Assembly: GCA_013368325.1 (NCBI GenBank) | Contig: JAACJK010000059.1 | Coordinates: forward strand, 744,001-808,000 | Source: Ephemerocybe angulata | Taxonomy: Eukaryota > Basidiomycota > Agaricomycetes > Agaricales > Psathyrellaceae | DNA length: 64,000 nt | Reading direction: 5' to 3' | Shown: in pieces, positions 34,512 to 45,694 of the stretch | Position numbering within the stretch: the stretch's first letter is position 1 | Layout: every line of letters starts with the position of its first letter | Notes under the pieces: generated by a model | What the model was told of the DNA's origin: nothing | Seen by the model: the letters and a program-made list of their open reading frames with translations, nothing else | Database searches by the model: none | Program-made: the position numbers and the translations under genes

Positions 34512-36676
34512 ATGAGTCGAGAACCCACGCCAGTACTCATCGTATGTGTATCCCGATGCCTCTATGACTTATACACTGACCATACGATTCAGGTTGGAGG
34601 AGGTCCATCAGGTTTGGTCCTTGCCATCGCTCTTTTGCGAAGTGGCGTCCCCGTCCGTATAATCGAAAAAACATGGGTCCCAAGGCTTGGACAACGCGGA
34701 GCAGGCTTGATGGTGCGCTCACAGTTCCATCCCAGGTTTTTCTTTCCTGACGCCATTTCCGTACACCCCAGCCTCGCTCTTTAGAGCTCTTCACCATGCT
34801 GGGTATGATTGAGCCCGTGCTGAAACGTGCTATCTGCGTTCCTCTGGTCCGGAAATACAAGCTACCTGAAGGGGTAGACGTCCTAAACGAGTTCGCGATG
34901 TCTCCTCTCGCAGATCCAACCCCAACACACCCATTTGTTAGTATTCCACCCCACCCACTCTAGATAACATGGCTAACTGGATCGTTGATCCGGTACTCCA
35001 TTGTAGCTCAATCTCATGCTCCTCGGCCAGGACACGCTGGAAACCGTCTTCCACGAAGAGCTCGCAAAGCTTGGGTGCTCAGTCGAGAATGGGACCGAGC
35101 TGGTTTCGTTCAAGCAAAACGCAGACTTTGTTGAGGTTAATCTTTTGAAGCGCGGCCCGAAGGGTGATCAAGAGGAACGCGAAACGTGCCGCTACGAGTG
35201 GATGGTCGGGACAGACGGCGCGAAGGGTGTGGTCAGGAAGCAACTAGGTCTGACTTTCCTCGGGGAAACGAGGCTTGTTGAGAATTTTGTGGTTGGGGAC
35301 ATTTGTGTTGAGGGATTGAGCCCCAAGGTTGGTCACTCGAGTCAATTATGTCAAGCAGGTTGGCTAACTGTGAACAGTATTGGCATATGTGGGGTGAGGC
35401 GTCGGATGTTTTGTGGGTACAACCAACTATTTCGAGCGGCGTTGTATGTCTGACGCTTCTATAGAATCAGCTTAAGGCCCACCGAGACCAAGGGACTGTA
35501 CAACTTCATCATCGCTGGAAAGGATATCAACAACGCCGAGCTCGCAGCAAGCCAAGACACAATACGAGACTGCTTTAGGAAGAACACAGGAAATCGGAAA
35601 GACATCAAGTTTGGGGAGATGCCTTGGATGTCGTATTATACGTGAGCCTAATCCGGTCCGCTTTCCCGTAATCCTGGTTTAACAGTCTATGCAGCCCCAA
35701 TATTCGAATGGTCGATGCCTTTTCCAAAGGGCGCATATTTATCGCCGGAGGTATGTTATTACTTGACCTTGAACGGCGAGTAGAGGCGCTTACTTTCATT
35801 TAGACGCCGGTCACGTCCACAGTCCAACAGGCGGACAGGTCTGGTTCTTTTCACCTATCATTGATGTGCGTCATGGCTGATACTATTATCTAGGGAGTGA
35901 ATACTGGCATGCAAGACTCGTTCAACTTGGGTTGGAAGTTAGCCCTGGTTGCCAAAGGCCTCGCCAGCCCCTCGCTCCTCAATACCTACTCAAATGAGCG
36001 ACTGCCTGTCATCGCTGAAATGCTCGACCAGACCACCAAGCTCCTCAACAGTACTTTCAACGGTGGTAGTGCCGCAGAATGGCAGAACGGCGGCGCGCTC
36101 TTCCAGCTCGGGGTGAACTACCGCTGGAGCACTATTGTCATGGATGAACGCAAGTCCATCGAAGCCGCTCGAGAGGCGGAAGAGGATGCTCTGATGGAGG
36201 ATTTCGAGTTTGAAGACGACGGCGACGACGAGAAGATTGACTCGTATGGGACCGGATTTGACGGACGGCTGCGAGCTGGGGACAGAGCTCCTGATTCCTC
36301 CGGCCTAATTAAACCTGGCACCTCGATGAAACCATTCAACAAAAGTCACCAACTATTCCAAATATTCACGGTCACCCGCCACACCGTACTCCTCTTTGCG
36401 GACTTCGTCGAATGCGATGAAATTCTGCAAGATTTACAGCGATATCCCAAAGACCTGCTCCAGTCTGTCGTTGTTGTCCGATGCAAGCGATCCGCACCTT
36501 CGGGTTCAAATCTTGCCGACCACGTTCTTGAAGACCACGACGGCCATGCTTACGAGGCATACACCTCCAGTGTTTGCGGAGTTATCGTCGTTCGTCCCGA
36601 TGGAATCATTGGAGGGATCCTTCGTGGTTCCAACTCTTTACGCAGATACTTCCAGAATGTGCTCGCCTCGCCTTAG
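34512..36676 (+). CDS. FAD-dependent phenol-hydroxylase-type monooxygenase
   Basis: 573 aa from nine exons: 34512-34541, 34593-34712, 34772-34936, 35007-35327, 35378-35412, 35465-35641, 35695-35750, 35804-35838, 35894-36676. The Rossmann motif LIVGGGPSG is at residues 9-17, the DG motif MVGTDGAKGVVRK in the middle, and the second FAD motif GDAGHVHSPTGGQGVN near 300-315. The C-terminus (about 450-573) has the thioredoxin-like dimerisation fold of phenol 2-monooxygenases, with GDRAPD and VVRPDG motifs. Family members ortho-hydroxylate phenolics using NADPH and O2; here the substrate is unknown, and a role in lignin-phenol or secondary metabolism is inference. A short acidic insert (residues about 400-420) precedes the Trx-like domain. 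One intron uses a GTGGGT donor. Confidence 0.88.
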
Positions 36677-36989
36677 CCCCTATAGATCCACCTCTTGCTT
36701 TCGTTTAGATTAACCTCGCCTAATAGTAGTTTGTAGCCATGACACACAACGTAGTAGACTCTATTGTATATTATCTCGTACCGCTGTCCGTTTCGAAATT
36801 CTACTGTACAAGCTGCTCATCTTACTATTCGTTTCCAACCCGACCATACCTGTGCATGATTGCAACCTGCGTGAAACGAACTGAGACATGTGCTAGAAAG
36901 CCATTGTATGATGATCATGAATGCATTGAATGTATTGCGAGAGACGTCGATGCAGACAAGTCGTACAGTAGTGCTACTGAAGGTGCCAT
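36677..36989. other. Tail-to-tail intergenic region
   Basis: 313 bp between the convergent monooxygenase and RPS27A genes. AT-richer than its surroundings; no gene seen. Confidence 0.5.
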
Positions 36990-37570
<581 letters not shown>

Positions 37571-37817
37571 CGCGGACGCCTTCGTCTGTCCAACGAGATG
37601 AACGGTGGAGTCTTTGACAAAAGCAAGAGCCTGAAAGAAATAGGAAACCCTGCACCGTTTTATCGCGAGTGCTTTGTCAGCTTCTGTCGATGGCCCGTGC
37701 GTTTCAGAAATAAGGTTTGATGGCACGTGAGCGTGGTAAGTTCGATCAATATCCAGAACGCGTCGTCAGAGACGCGTCGGACCTTTACCACAACCGCGAC
37801 GCGACGATTAGTACGCC
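37571..37817. promoter_or_regulatory. Bidirectional promoter RPS31/RFC3
   Basis: 247 bp between the two ATGs, containing two ACGCGT boxes close to the RFC3 start. Confidence 0.6.
37758..37777 (+). promoter_or_regulatory. Two MCB (MluI cell-cycle box) elements
   Basis: ACGCGT at 37758-37763 and 37772-37777, both followed by C, lie 60 and 46 bp before the RFC3 ATG. MCB boxes are the targets of the MBF/DSC1 factor that drives G1/S genes in fungi. Position and gene function (a DNA clamp loader) fit; binding is inferred. Confidence 0.65.
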
Positions 37818-39206
37818 ATGGACAGCGACGACGATACAAGGATGCAGGACGCTCAGCCGGTACCCAAGAACAAAGGAAAGGCGAGAGCCCTTGACCAGAA
37901 TGCTGCAGCAGCTGATGACAACCTACCATGGTAAGCCTCCTTGTTGGCTGAATCCAGGTTGCATGATGACGCTTACATGGGGGGCAGGGTTGAGAAATAC
38001 CGACCAGTAACGTTGGACGATGTTGTCTCTCACCAAGACATTACCTCAACCAGTAGGTCTACTGCCTATACTTCCGTGCTTATACAAACCCTCGTATCCC
38101 ACAGTCAACCGATTCATTGAAAAGAATCGTTTGCCACATCTGCTGTTCTACGGCCCTCCAGGGACTGGAAAGACGTCTACAATTCTTGCTGTTGCAAGGA
38201 AGATCTATGGGAATGATTACAGGAAACAGATTCTAGAGGTATAATATGAGAATGCTTGATCGTCATTCAAAACTAACGTTCACATTGCTCTAGCTGAATG
38301 CTTCTGACGATCGTGGAATTGATGTCGTTCGAGAGCAGATCAAGCAATTTGCTGAAACCCGCACCCTTTTCGCAAAAGGATTCAAACTCATTATCCTTGA
38401 TGAGGCCGATATGATGACCCAACAAGCTCAGGCTGCTCTGCGTCGGGTTATTGAACAGTATACCAAGAATGTTCGCTTCTGCATCATCTGCAACTACGTC
38501 AACAAGATAGCGCCTGCTATACAGAGTCGAATGACCCGGTTCAGGTTCTCACCTCTACCAATTCCGGAGGTTGAGAAGCGTGTGGATACAGTGATTGAAG
38601 CAGAAAAGTTCGTTTGCTATCTCTGATGACCTCGGACACTACTGATAAATGGATGCCACTAGTGTTAAGGTCACAGAATCAGGGAAACAGGCCTTGCTCA
38701 AGCTGTCTCGAGGTGACATGCGGAGGGCTCTGAATGTCTTGCAGGCCTGCCATGCTGCATATGATCTCATTGGAGAGACTGAGGTTTACAACTGCACCGG
38801 AAACCCTCACCCTTCAGACATTGAGGCGATCGTCAACTCAATGCTCAGCGACGAGTTTACCACATCATATCAAAGTAGGAGATCTTGTGCCCCTTCCTTA
38901 AAACATTGACCAAATTCCTATCTAGTGATTCTGAAGATGAAGACTGAACGTGGTTTGGCACTGCAAGACCTGATAACCGGAGCTTACGACTACGTCAACA
39001 CGATCGAGCTGAAGCCTCATGCACGTATATACTTGCTGGACCTTTTAGCTACCACCGAGTACGTCATGTCTCTGTACACTCCCCGTCTCGTAACTCATTT
39101 CCTCGGCAGACATCGCCTTTCGACTGGAGGTAACGAGAAGATCCAGCTTACTGCCTTACTTAGTGCATTCAAAGGCGCAGTGGAACTGTCAGCCAAGTCG
39201 GCGTAA
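37818..39206 (+). CDS. RFC3: Replication factor C subunit 3 (clamp loader)
   Basis: 355 aa from seven exons: 37818-37930, 37988-38052, 38105-38238, 38294-38607, 38663-38874, 38926-39058, 39110-39206. LPWVEKYRP starts the RFC fold. Walker A is [10 protein letters not shown], Walker B LIILDEAD, sensor-type NYVNKI, then [22 protein letters not shown] and a C-terminal collar helix. It matches yeast Rfc3 / human RFC5. It loads PCNA onto primer-template ends as part of RFC1-5, and also of checkpoint and cohesion loaders. The box normally reading SRC reads SRM here; the arginine finger remains. The joint at 38663 was chosen over 38669 because it keeps the family spacing. Confidence 0.96.
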
Positions 39207-40557
39207 GGCCCGAAGACCGGCCTCCGATACTTCGTCAGTGGAATATAGTTCACTCCTTTTGTATTCGGACTTCTTTTATCAACAGAAGTCAACATTCCTT
39301 GTTCCGTTTACTACATGGGTCTTCCGCGCGGATCGTAGCCCCCAATTCCGACTTTTCCGAAGCAACGAAGGGTAAGCCATGCCTGACCGACTCCCGAAGC
39401 AACGGGGACGTCCCGCCCGAAACAGGCGGACGTTGGCGATTGTCTAATTGGATTTCGTTGACAGGCGCTTATTTCCACGACTAGATCGTCCTCCTTCTCC
39501 CCCATTGTCCTAAATTATTTCGATCGTGTTTGCGAGGACAATGCGATCGATCACGATCGAACCTCCTCGACCTTCAAACCTGCCTCTTTGAGCCATACCA
39601 GCCGGGGTAGTTGCCCCACAGACTCCGGGTTAGACGTGTCAGGACGTGACCACGCGTCGCTGCCAGATTCAGAGGGGGCAGCTATTCAGCTGTCTATGGT
39701 GAATATACCTGATCAGTATGTTGGCTGCCGTAACGAGGTTAGTCTGCTGAAGAGTCACTGACGCGTCGCCGCTGCCATTTAATTCAAGTAAGCCCGGGGC
39801 CGGCGAATAGTCATTCAAAGTTGCTTGTTTGCTTGGCCTTATACAATGCAGCCATATGCTCACCTGCTTGAAGCCAATCGCTGTCAGTCGTTGTCAACAA
39901 ATCGCGTTGTTTCTGCGTGTTTTGTGGCAGGTTTCGCGTGGAGGCACGTCTAGCTTAGCGTTTAGCTCAAGATAAACGAAATTAAATCAAGGGCAGAAAT
40001 GTAGGCAAACGCGACGATGTGTTACAGTCCTATATAAATACAAACACACACGTCCAGCGTAGTAAGAGCGACCGGACGGTCAAGTACAAGACAATCTTGA
40101 CTATAAATACAAAAGTTGATTGGGGGTTGCAATGCGATGTGAGATGAGGGATAGACAATTACAAATGCGTACGAGGAGGGACAGTAATGTGGGTCAGGTC
40201 AGCGAGAGGGACGAGTAGCAAGGAAAGTGGGACGGCAAAAATTAAACCGAGACGGTAGTAAGCTACTGACTAACAAGAACTGTCGAGCGAGAATAGATAT
40301 AGTACCGGAAATGTTGTGGTACAGCGTGCAAATGCGTTGTGACAGTATCATAGTGATGGTATCCGAGTCATCGTGAGGGTATCATGGCGTCCAAAGTCGT
40401 GAGTGGAAACGAGAACGAGAACGAGAGGAACGGATACAAAGGTATCAAAAAGGGTGGAAAGAAATCGAATAGAAGGCGAAACGCGTCCAAAAAAGTGTAA
40501 ATGAAAAGTCGGTGCTGCGGGGACATGCAGGGTATCAAGTCCGAAAAATGAGGGCTC
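39207..40557. other. 1.35-kb region without a recognised gene
   Basis: No supported coding sequence. ACGCGTC also occurs twice here (about 39654 and 39759), outside any clear promoter. From about 40140 onward the plus strand is purine-rich, consistent with a 3' untranslated region of the minus-strand transcription factor gene. Confidence 0.5.
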
Positions 40558-42863
40558 CTAGATCGCATTGAAGGCTTCCTGGACCTTGGTGAGTTGGTAC
40601 CCTGGTGGCTCACCGTTAAGACATGAGGCTTTGGATAGCATGACGTAAAACTCACGCGTTAGCACATTGTCTTCGGAGTAGAGGCTGAGGGCGTTTATGC
40701 CATTACGCAGGTACTCCATGAGCCCTTCCTCTGTCAGCTCTTCACCCGTCGGTGACTGAGGCCACGAGGCGGGCATACGCAGTCTCGAAACCTCATCGAT
40801 GAAGACATGGCATGCACTCATCCACAGCGTCTACGTAACGGGAACATGTCAGCGACGGGATTGCAACGTGTTTGTGATGCTGACTTACCCCCATAATTGG
40901 ATTCAAGTAGCCAACCTCTTGCAGGGACACACCGCCGCAATCGATGATACTGCGCGCAGCAGTGAGGCAATGTTGCTTGGAAGCGGAGTCGGCGTAGGCG
41001 AAGATGCCATGCAGCTTTATCGTGGCGGCGTCGGTGAGGGCATGCGTCAGGATGAGAGTGCGTATGGCAGGGTCGCTGGCCCTGTACGTCGATATTGGGG
41101 GAAGTTGGGAGCGGAACGTTTCAATGAGGCGGTTCACGGTTTGGAACCCCGCAGCGAAGGCCTGGAATTCGCGCTGCCCCATGTCTGTCAAACACCCTTT
41201 AGCATTGTGAAACTGCAGTGAACATGAGGAATACACTTACTCGGTGACCAGTGTCCTGTCAAATGGGCTGAGCGGTGAAACAGTATCGAGGCCTTCGTCA
41301 CCATAAGGCTTATTGAGTCGGCATCCAGAGGCAACGTGTCGGCGCCTCCCAAAAATGAACGAACGGTTGAACTGGACTCGGGCATCAACGTTCCCTGGAG
41401 CAGGAAAGCGAATTAGTAGACAGTTCCTATTCATGACCCGCGGTATGACCTACCTCTGCGTATGCTGAGGTCTCCAATGGCCAGGGCACGTCGATCTGGA
41501 TACCAGGAGCTTCCAAGGCGCCACAAACATTAGCAGGTGGCTCCAATGCAACGGTGATAATCTTGTGGAGGACGAAGACTGCCCAGAAAGCGTTTATCCG
41601 TTCTCCTTCATCAAGGGCCGTTTGTGGGTGATCCAGATACAGTGGTGTATCCTGGAACAGCCCCAGTATCGTCGGAGGCCAGACGTTGGTTGAACGGAGC
41701 TTGTGGAAGCCGGATCCTAGTGAGAGGGAAATGGCAGCACCGGTCTGGCCCTTCGCCTCAAGGAAGCGTCCAGTGCGGAAAAAGTAGTAGGCTAGGAGAA
41801 CCTGTGCTTGTAGGGTATGCAGAACGCGGTTGGGGTGTGTCCCGAGTAGATCTGTTGCGGTATGTTGCACAGCACGGATTAAAAATCCGGGCTCTTCGCG
41901 CAGCAGGGCTTCTGACTGCCCAAGATGCACGCCCCATAGGTACACGACGCTCAGCAGAGCAGGAGTAGGCCGTTGTGGATGACCGAAAGGAAGGGAGAGT
42001 AGCGCGTTGGCACGGAAGGTAGGTTTGTGAAGGAAGAAGCCGAATTCGGCGGCGTGAGGAAGGAATTTGTCCACCCTGGGTGTGGTCAGTATTTCAACGA
42101 GGCGCGATGCCCGGAGGACGACTTACATGCCCTGAATGAGAAGTTGGGACGGTTCCTGCGAAGTCCGTCAGCTCGAAAGAGAGGTTGTCATTAAACCCGC
42201 GACATACCTCAGCACCTAGAAAAGGTGAATTAAAAGGATTATGTCGTGATGGTGATGAAGAGGATCCGCTCGAACCTGTGGGTTCAGTGTCGGGTTTAAG
42301 CGCTGAGAAGGTGTTCCAGTGCCTACCAGAAGGGAGACTCGACGAAGTGGAGGTCGGTGAGAACGGCGACAAGGGAGCGAAGGGAGCAGTGTCTTGCGGG
42401 ATAAAGATTGGGGGGGACCGTGACAGACGTTGGGTTTCGTGATATTGGGCGTAAGGGTCGTGAAGCTTCACGGAGGGCGTGGTAGCTTCCGGGTTCTCCA
42501 GCTCCTGGAGACGGGCCTCGAGACGCAAAACCTGCTCTTCCAGAGCCTTCGTCCTCGAACGGCCAGGCCCATCGGAGTACTCGCATTCGTCCTCCTTGGG
42601 GTGTCTCCGACAGGGACCACAGATTGGTTTCGAGCCGTCACATTTCTGCAATAAGGGTCAGCGAGAGGAATAAGAGCAGACGACGACGGGTACTCACGAT
42701 TTTCAGGAATCTTTGGGAAGAAATCGCGGTCAGAACGCGTCGAAAAGTAGAGACTATGGACGCACCTGCAGTTCATACACGCCTTGCCCCTCTTCAAGGG
42801 CTTCGTCGTCCTAATAGGCCCCCCTCCACTCCTTCCAGTGCTGCTTGAAGAGTCGCCGAGCAT
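40558..42863 (-). CDS. Zn2Cys6 fungal transcription factor
   Basis: 644 aa from eight exons: 42766-42863, 42698-42710 (13 nt), 42208-42645, 42127-42155 (29 nt), 41454-42075, 41241-41394, 40889-41196, 40558-40830. The N-terminal binuclear cluster is complete: six Cys with spacing 2-6-6-2-8, split over three exons (CMNCR / FLKI / KCDGSKPICGPC). A short coiled coil follows (ALEEQVLRLEARLQELE), then a Ser/Pro-rich linker and a fungal-specific transcription factor domain (about 215-500; KPTFRANALL, AQVLLAYYFFRTGRFLEAKG). It presumably binds CGG-type sites as a dimer; targets are unknown. The neighbours offer no hint. Confidence 0.9.
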
Positions 42864-45694
42864 GGGCAGAGAAAGTCGTTAACGGTAAAGGCTCCAGGCG
42901 CTTACGCGGATCAATGGGGGGCCTTTGAAGTGGACGGGACATCTTATAGTGAATGGACAGGATGACTTCACAAATCCGCATCGCGTTCGTGAATTGACCG
43001 AACCACTTTCGGGAATCGGAGGCAGATTGATCGGGCAACACAGCTTTCCGAATTGGGAAGGACCAACAAACTCGATTCTTGGCTCCGATACACACGTCCC
43101 AGTTAGGCAGCCAGCCCCTCTTTTATTTGTTATATTCACCACGTTGCAAATCTTCCGCCTGTCCTCCAAGGATGAGAACCTCTGGGCTGTGTTTTTTGCG
43201 CATCGGGGCTTCTGCCTCCCCAAGGACCGAGCAGATACGGCTTGCTCCAGGAGCGCTTACCGGGACGCCCCTGCTTGCCTTTGTTTCCAATTTGTTCATT
43301 GCTCCTGGAGATTCGCCGCCCACCTGCCAGGCAACTCAATCTCAACCAACTGCGCCCGAGCTGAACTGTGGCTTGCATTCTGCATTCTCGCTTGACAATC
43401 ATTATCTTCGACAAGATGGCAACATCGGATCCAACCTGGCTTCCGTCCATATGGCTCTGTCTGGAAACTAGCGACTCCATCGCGTCCTTCACTGTGGACT
43501 ACAGGGCTTACCATATGACCTCCGAACTTCCACAGGCAAGAAAATTGACAACGAAGAGCATAAATGCTATCGCTGTTGGCTTCGCGATGTTATTTGCGTA
43601 CTTCCCCCGACCCGGTTCCAGCGGTCTCGACCGTCCAGGGTGCTCGTACAGCACCTTCATCCGCTGGAAATTTTCTCCTCTGACTCAACAGAACCTGGTA
43701 GGCTGTGTTTACCCTCCGATGTGCCCCAATGTACGTGTTAACAACGGCTAATTTTCCTTCGGGACGCGAAGAGGAACGATGAACGGAATACTATAAAATA
43801 GGTGTGTTTATTTAATTTCCGAGTTCCAACCTCCAGGCAAAATGGCTATTCATCTAGGTCTAAGGACCTGTGGCAATGTGGTCCATAGTCCTCCAAATGC
43901 ACTGGATTCTGCTGAATTTGAACCCGAGGGCTGCCTCGTGTTGGTCGCCTGGCTCTGGTGACGTAGGTCCCAGCACGTTGCAGCGACCCAGCCTGCCTCG
44001 AGGCAGAAAATTGGACCGTGATTGCACTGGTTAGAGTAGCGAGCACCGATGCCAGCTCCGAAATCTTGCCATAAGCACCCTTTTCACCGTGTCTTTTTCT
44101 CTCTAGGCTCTCTGTCTTCATTCTTATTCTGCGATTTTGTGGGGGTAGTCAGGTTACATTAACCACTGCTGGCGAGTTTACGTCGATAGGGTGCGGTATC
44201 CTTTGTATTCCAGTGGAGCATCGGTTATGCTCTGCTCCTCAGGTTCCATTAACCCGCAGTATATTTTTGCACCCAGGGTTGGTCTTGTCCTCCTCGTAGT
44301 ACCTTCGCGCATGGTTATCCGGCATCATTGGCGCCGGCCCCACGTCCACTGAGGATCTGCCCTCAGGAACCGACGGCACAGCCACCGAGGTCCTGCACCG
44401 CAGTGCTAACCTGGTCTGCTTCCGTCTGCAAATAAGCTCGAATGTCCGTGGTCCCTTGGATGATGGTCGCTTCATGACGTTTGTGGAATATCGTAAACCA
44501 GCCGAGCGCGACGTATCCCAGGTACACGGTCGGAGACTCTACACCCCGTGCGCATGAGCTTCAATGCAGGGACCCAGATCCTGGTAAGAGGATCCGCCCT
44601 GGAAAGCCTCCTTCCTCAGATTTCTCATGTGCAGGCTCTGCGTTTTATGAAATCATGTGGCGAATGGCATCTTTTCTTCTCTTCATTCTACGATATCGCG
44701 AAAGATGTGTTGCTAGGTGATCGAGCTCTTCAATTGGATACATTGCGCAGTGTAAACACCCTCTGTATGAGCAGCACACGGTTATCTGTGGGGTGCAGCA
44801 GTCTATTGTTGTTGACGATGCTTGCCGTTAGATACCTCTAACCGCGCCCGCACCCTCGTTCCTTCATCCGGAACGGGTCGAATTCCGGGTCTCCCATTAA
44901 TGACCACTTTAAGGCTGCCGCAAGGCTACCACTTCACCTCGGGATGGAATACCGGGACACATATGGCCCTACTACGAGTTCTCAAAACCTTGGGTTCACA
45001 TTGAGTTGACATCCAGTCAGAAGTTCCTACCAGAGAACTTTAACTCAATCGAACCTTATCGCGTATGTGACCCACGGTCGCCGTGAAGGTGTTCCACTGA
45101 GCCCTTCTCTCAGCCATCGATACTCTCGATAGCCAATGTGATTCGTCACGCGGGGACCGCCAAATGACCCAGTATCATATGTACAATCTTTCCTCATCGG
45201 CCCAGTCCACCGTCGATTACACTCCAATTTCGAATTTCGCGGTCTTCCTTTCCTTGAACCTACCCAAACAGACAAAAGTGAGAAGGCCATCGCCTACACC
45301 CTGTCCATTGTCTTCCGCGTTCCGATGGAACCTCCCAAGAGACTGTGTACATTGGTGCACGAAGACCGAATCTGCTAGAGCCGAGGCACAACGTTTCAAA
45401 CTTACGAGCAAGTGTCAAGGTCAAGTGGGTACGATGGTAACAACCGCAAAGCACCCTAGTCCTCTCCATAATGATAGGGTAGCAAGGTTCGTTTATCGCT
45501 AGCAAACACCTATCAAACCACGTATCACCACCAAGAAGCCGCCGTTCAAGAGGTCGAATAAGCAACACAATGGACGTTCCAGGTATGTCTACTAAAAGAG
45601 TACAAGGCAATCAACGAGAGTGGTGTCGGTGCCTATCTCGAGCGGATCTCATCAGCCGCTCGTCGCGATCGTGTTCACGATCACTCGTCCAGAG
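42864..45694. other. 2.8-kb region without a recognised gene
   Basis: Several 80-155-codon frames lie on both strands (for example 42925-43395 plus, 44239-44475 minus, 45164-45502 plus). They overlap one another and resemble no family I know, and I could not link them into a spliced gene. The left end holds the transcription factor's promoter and the right end the zinc transporter's 3' region. A poorly conserved gene could still be hidden here, since ZRC1 next door is invisible without splicing. Confidence 0.45.
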
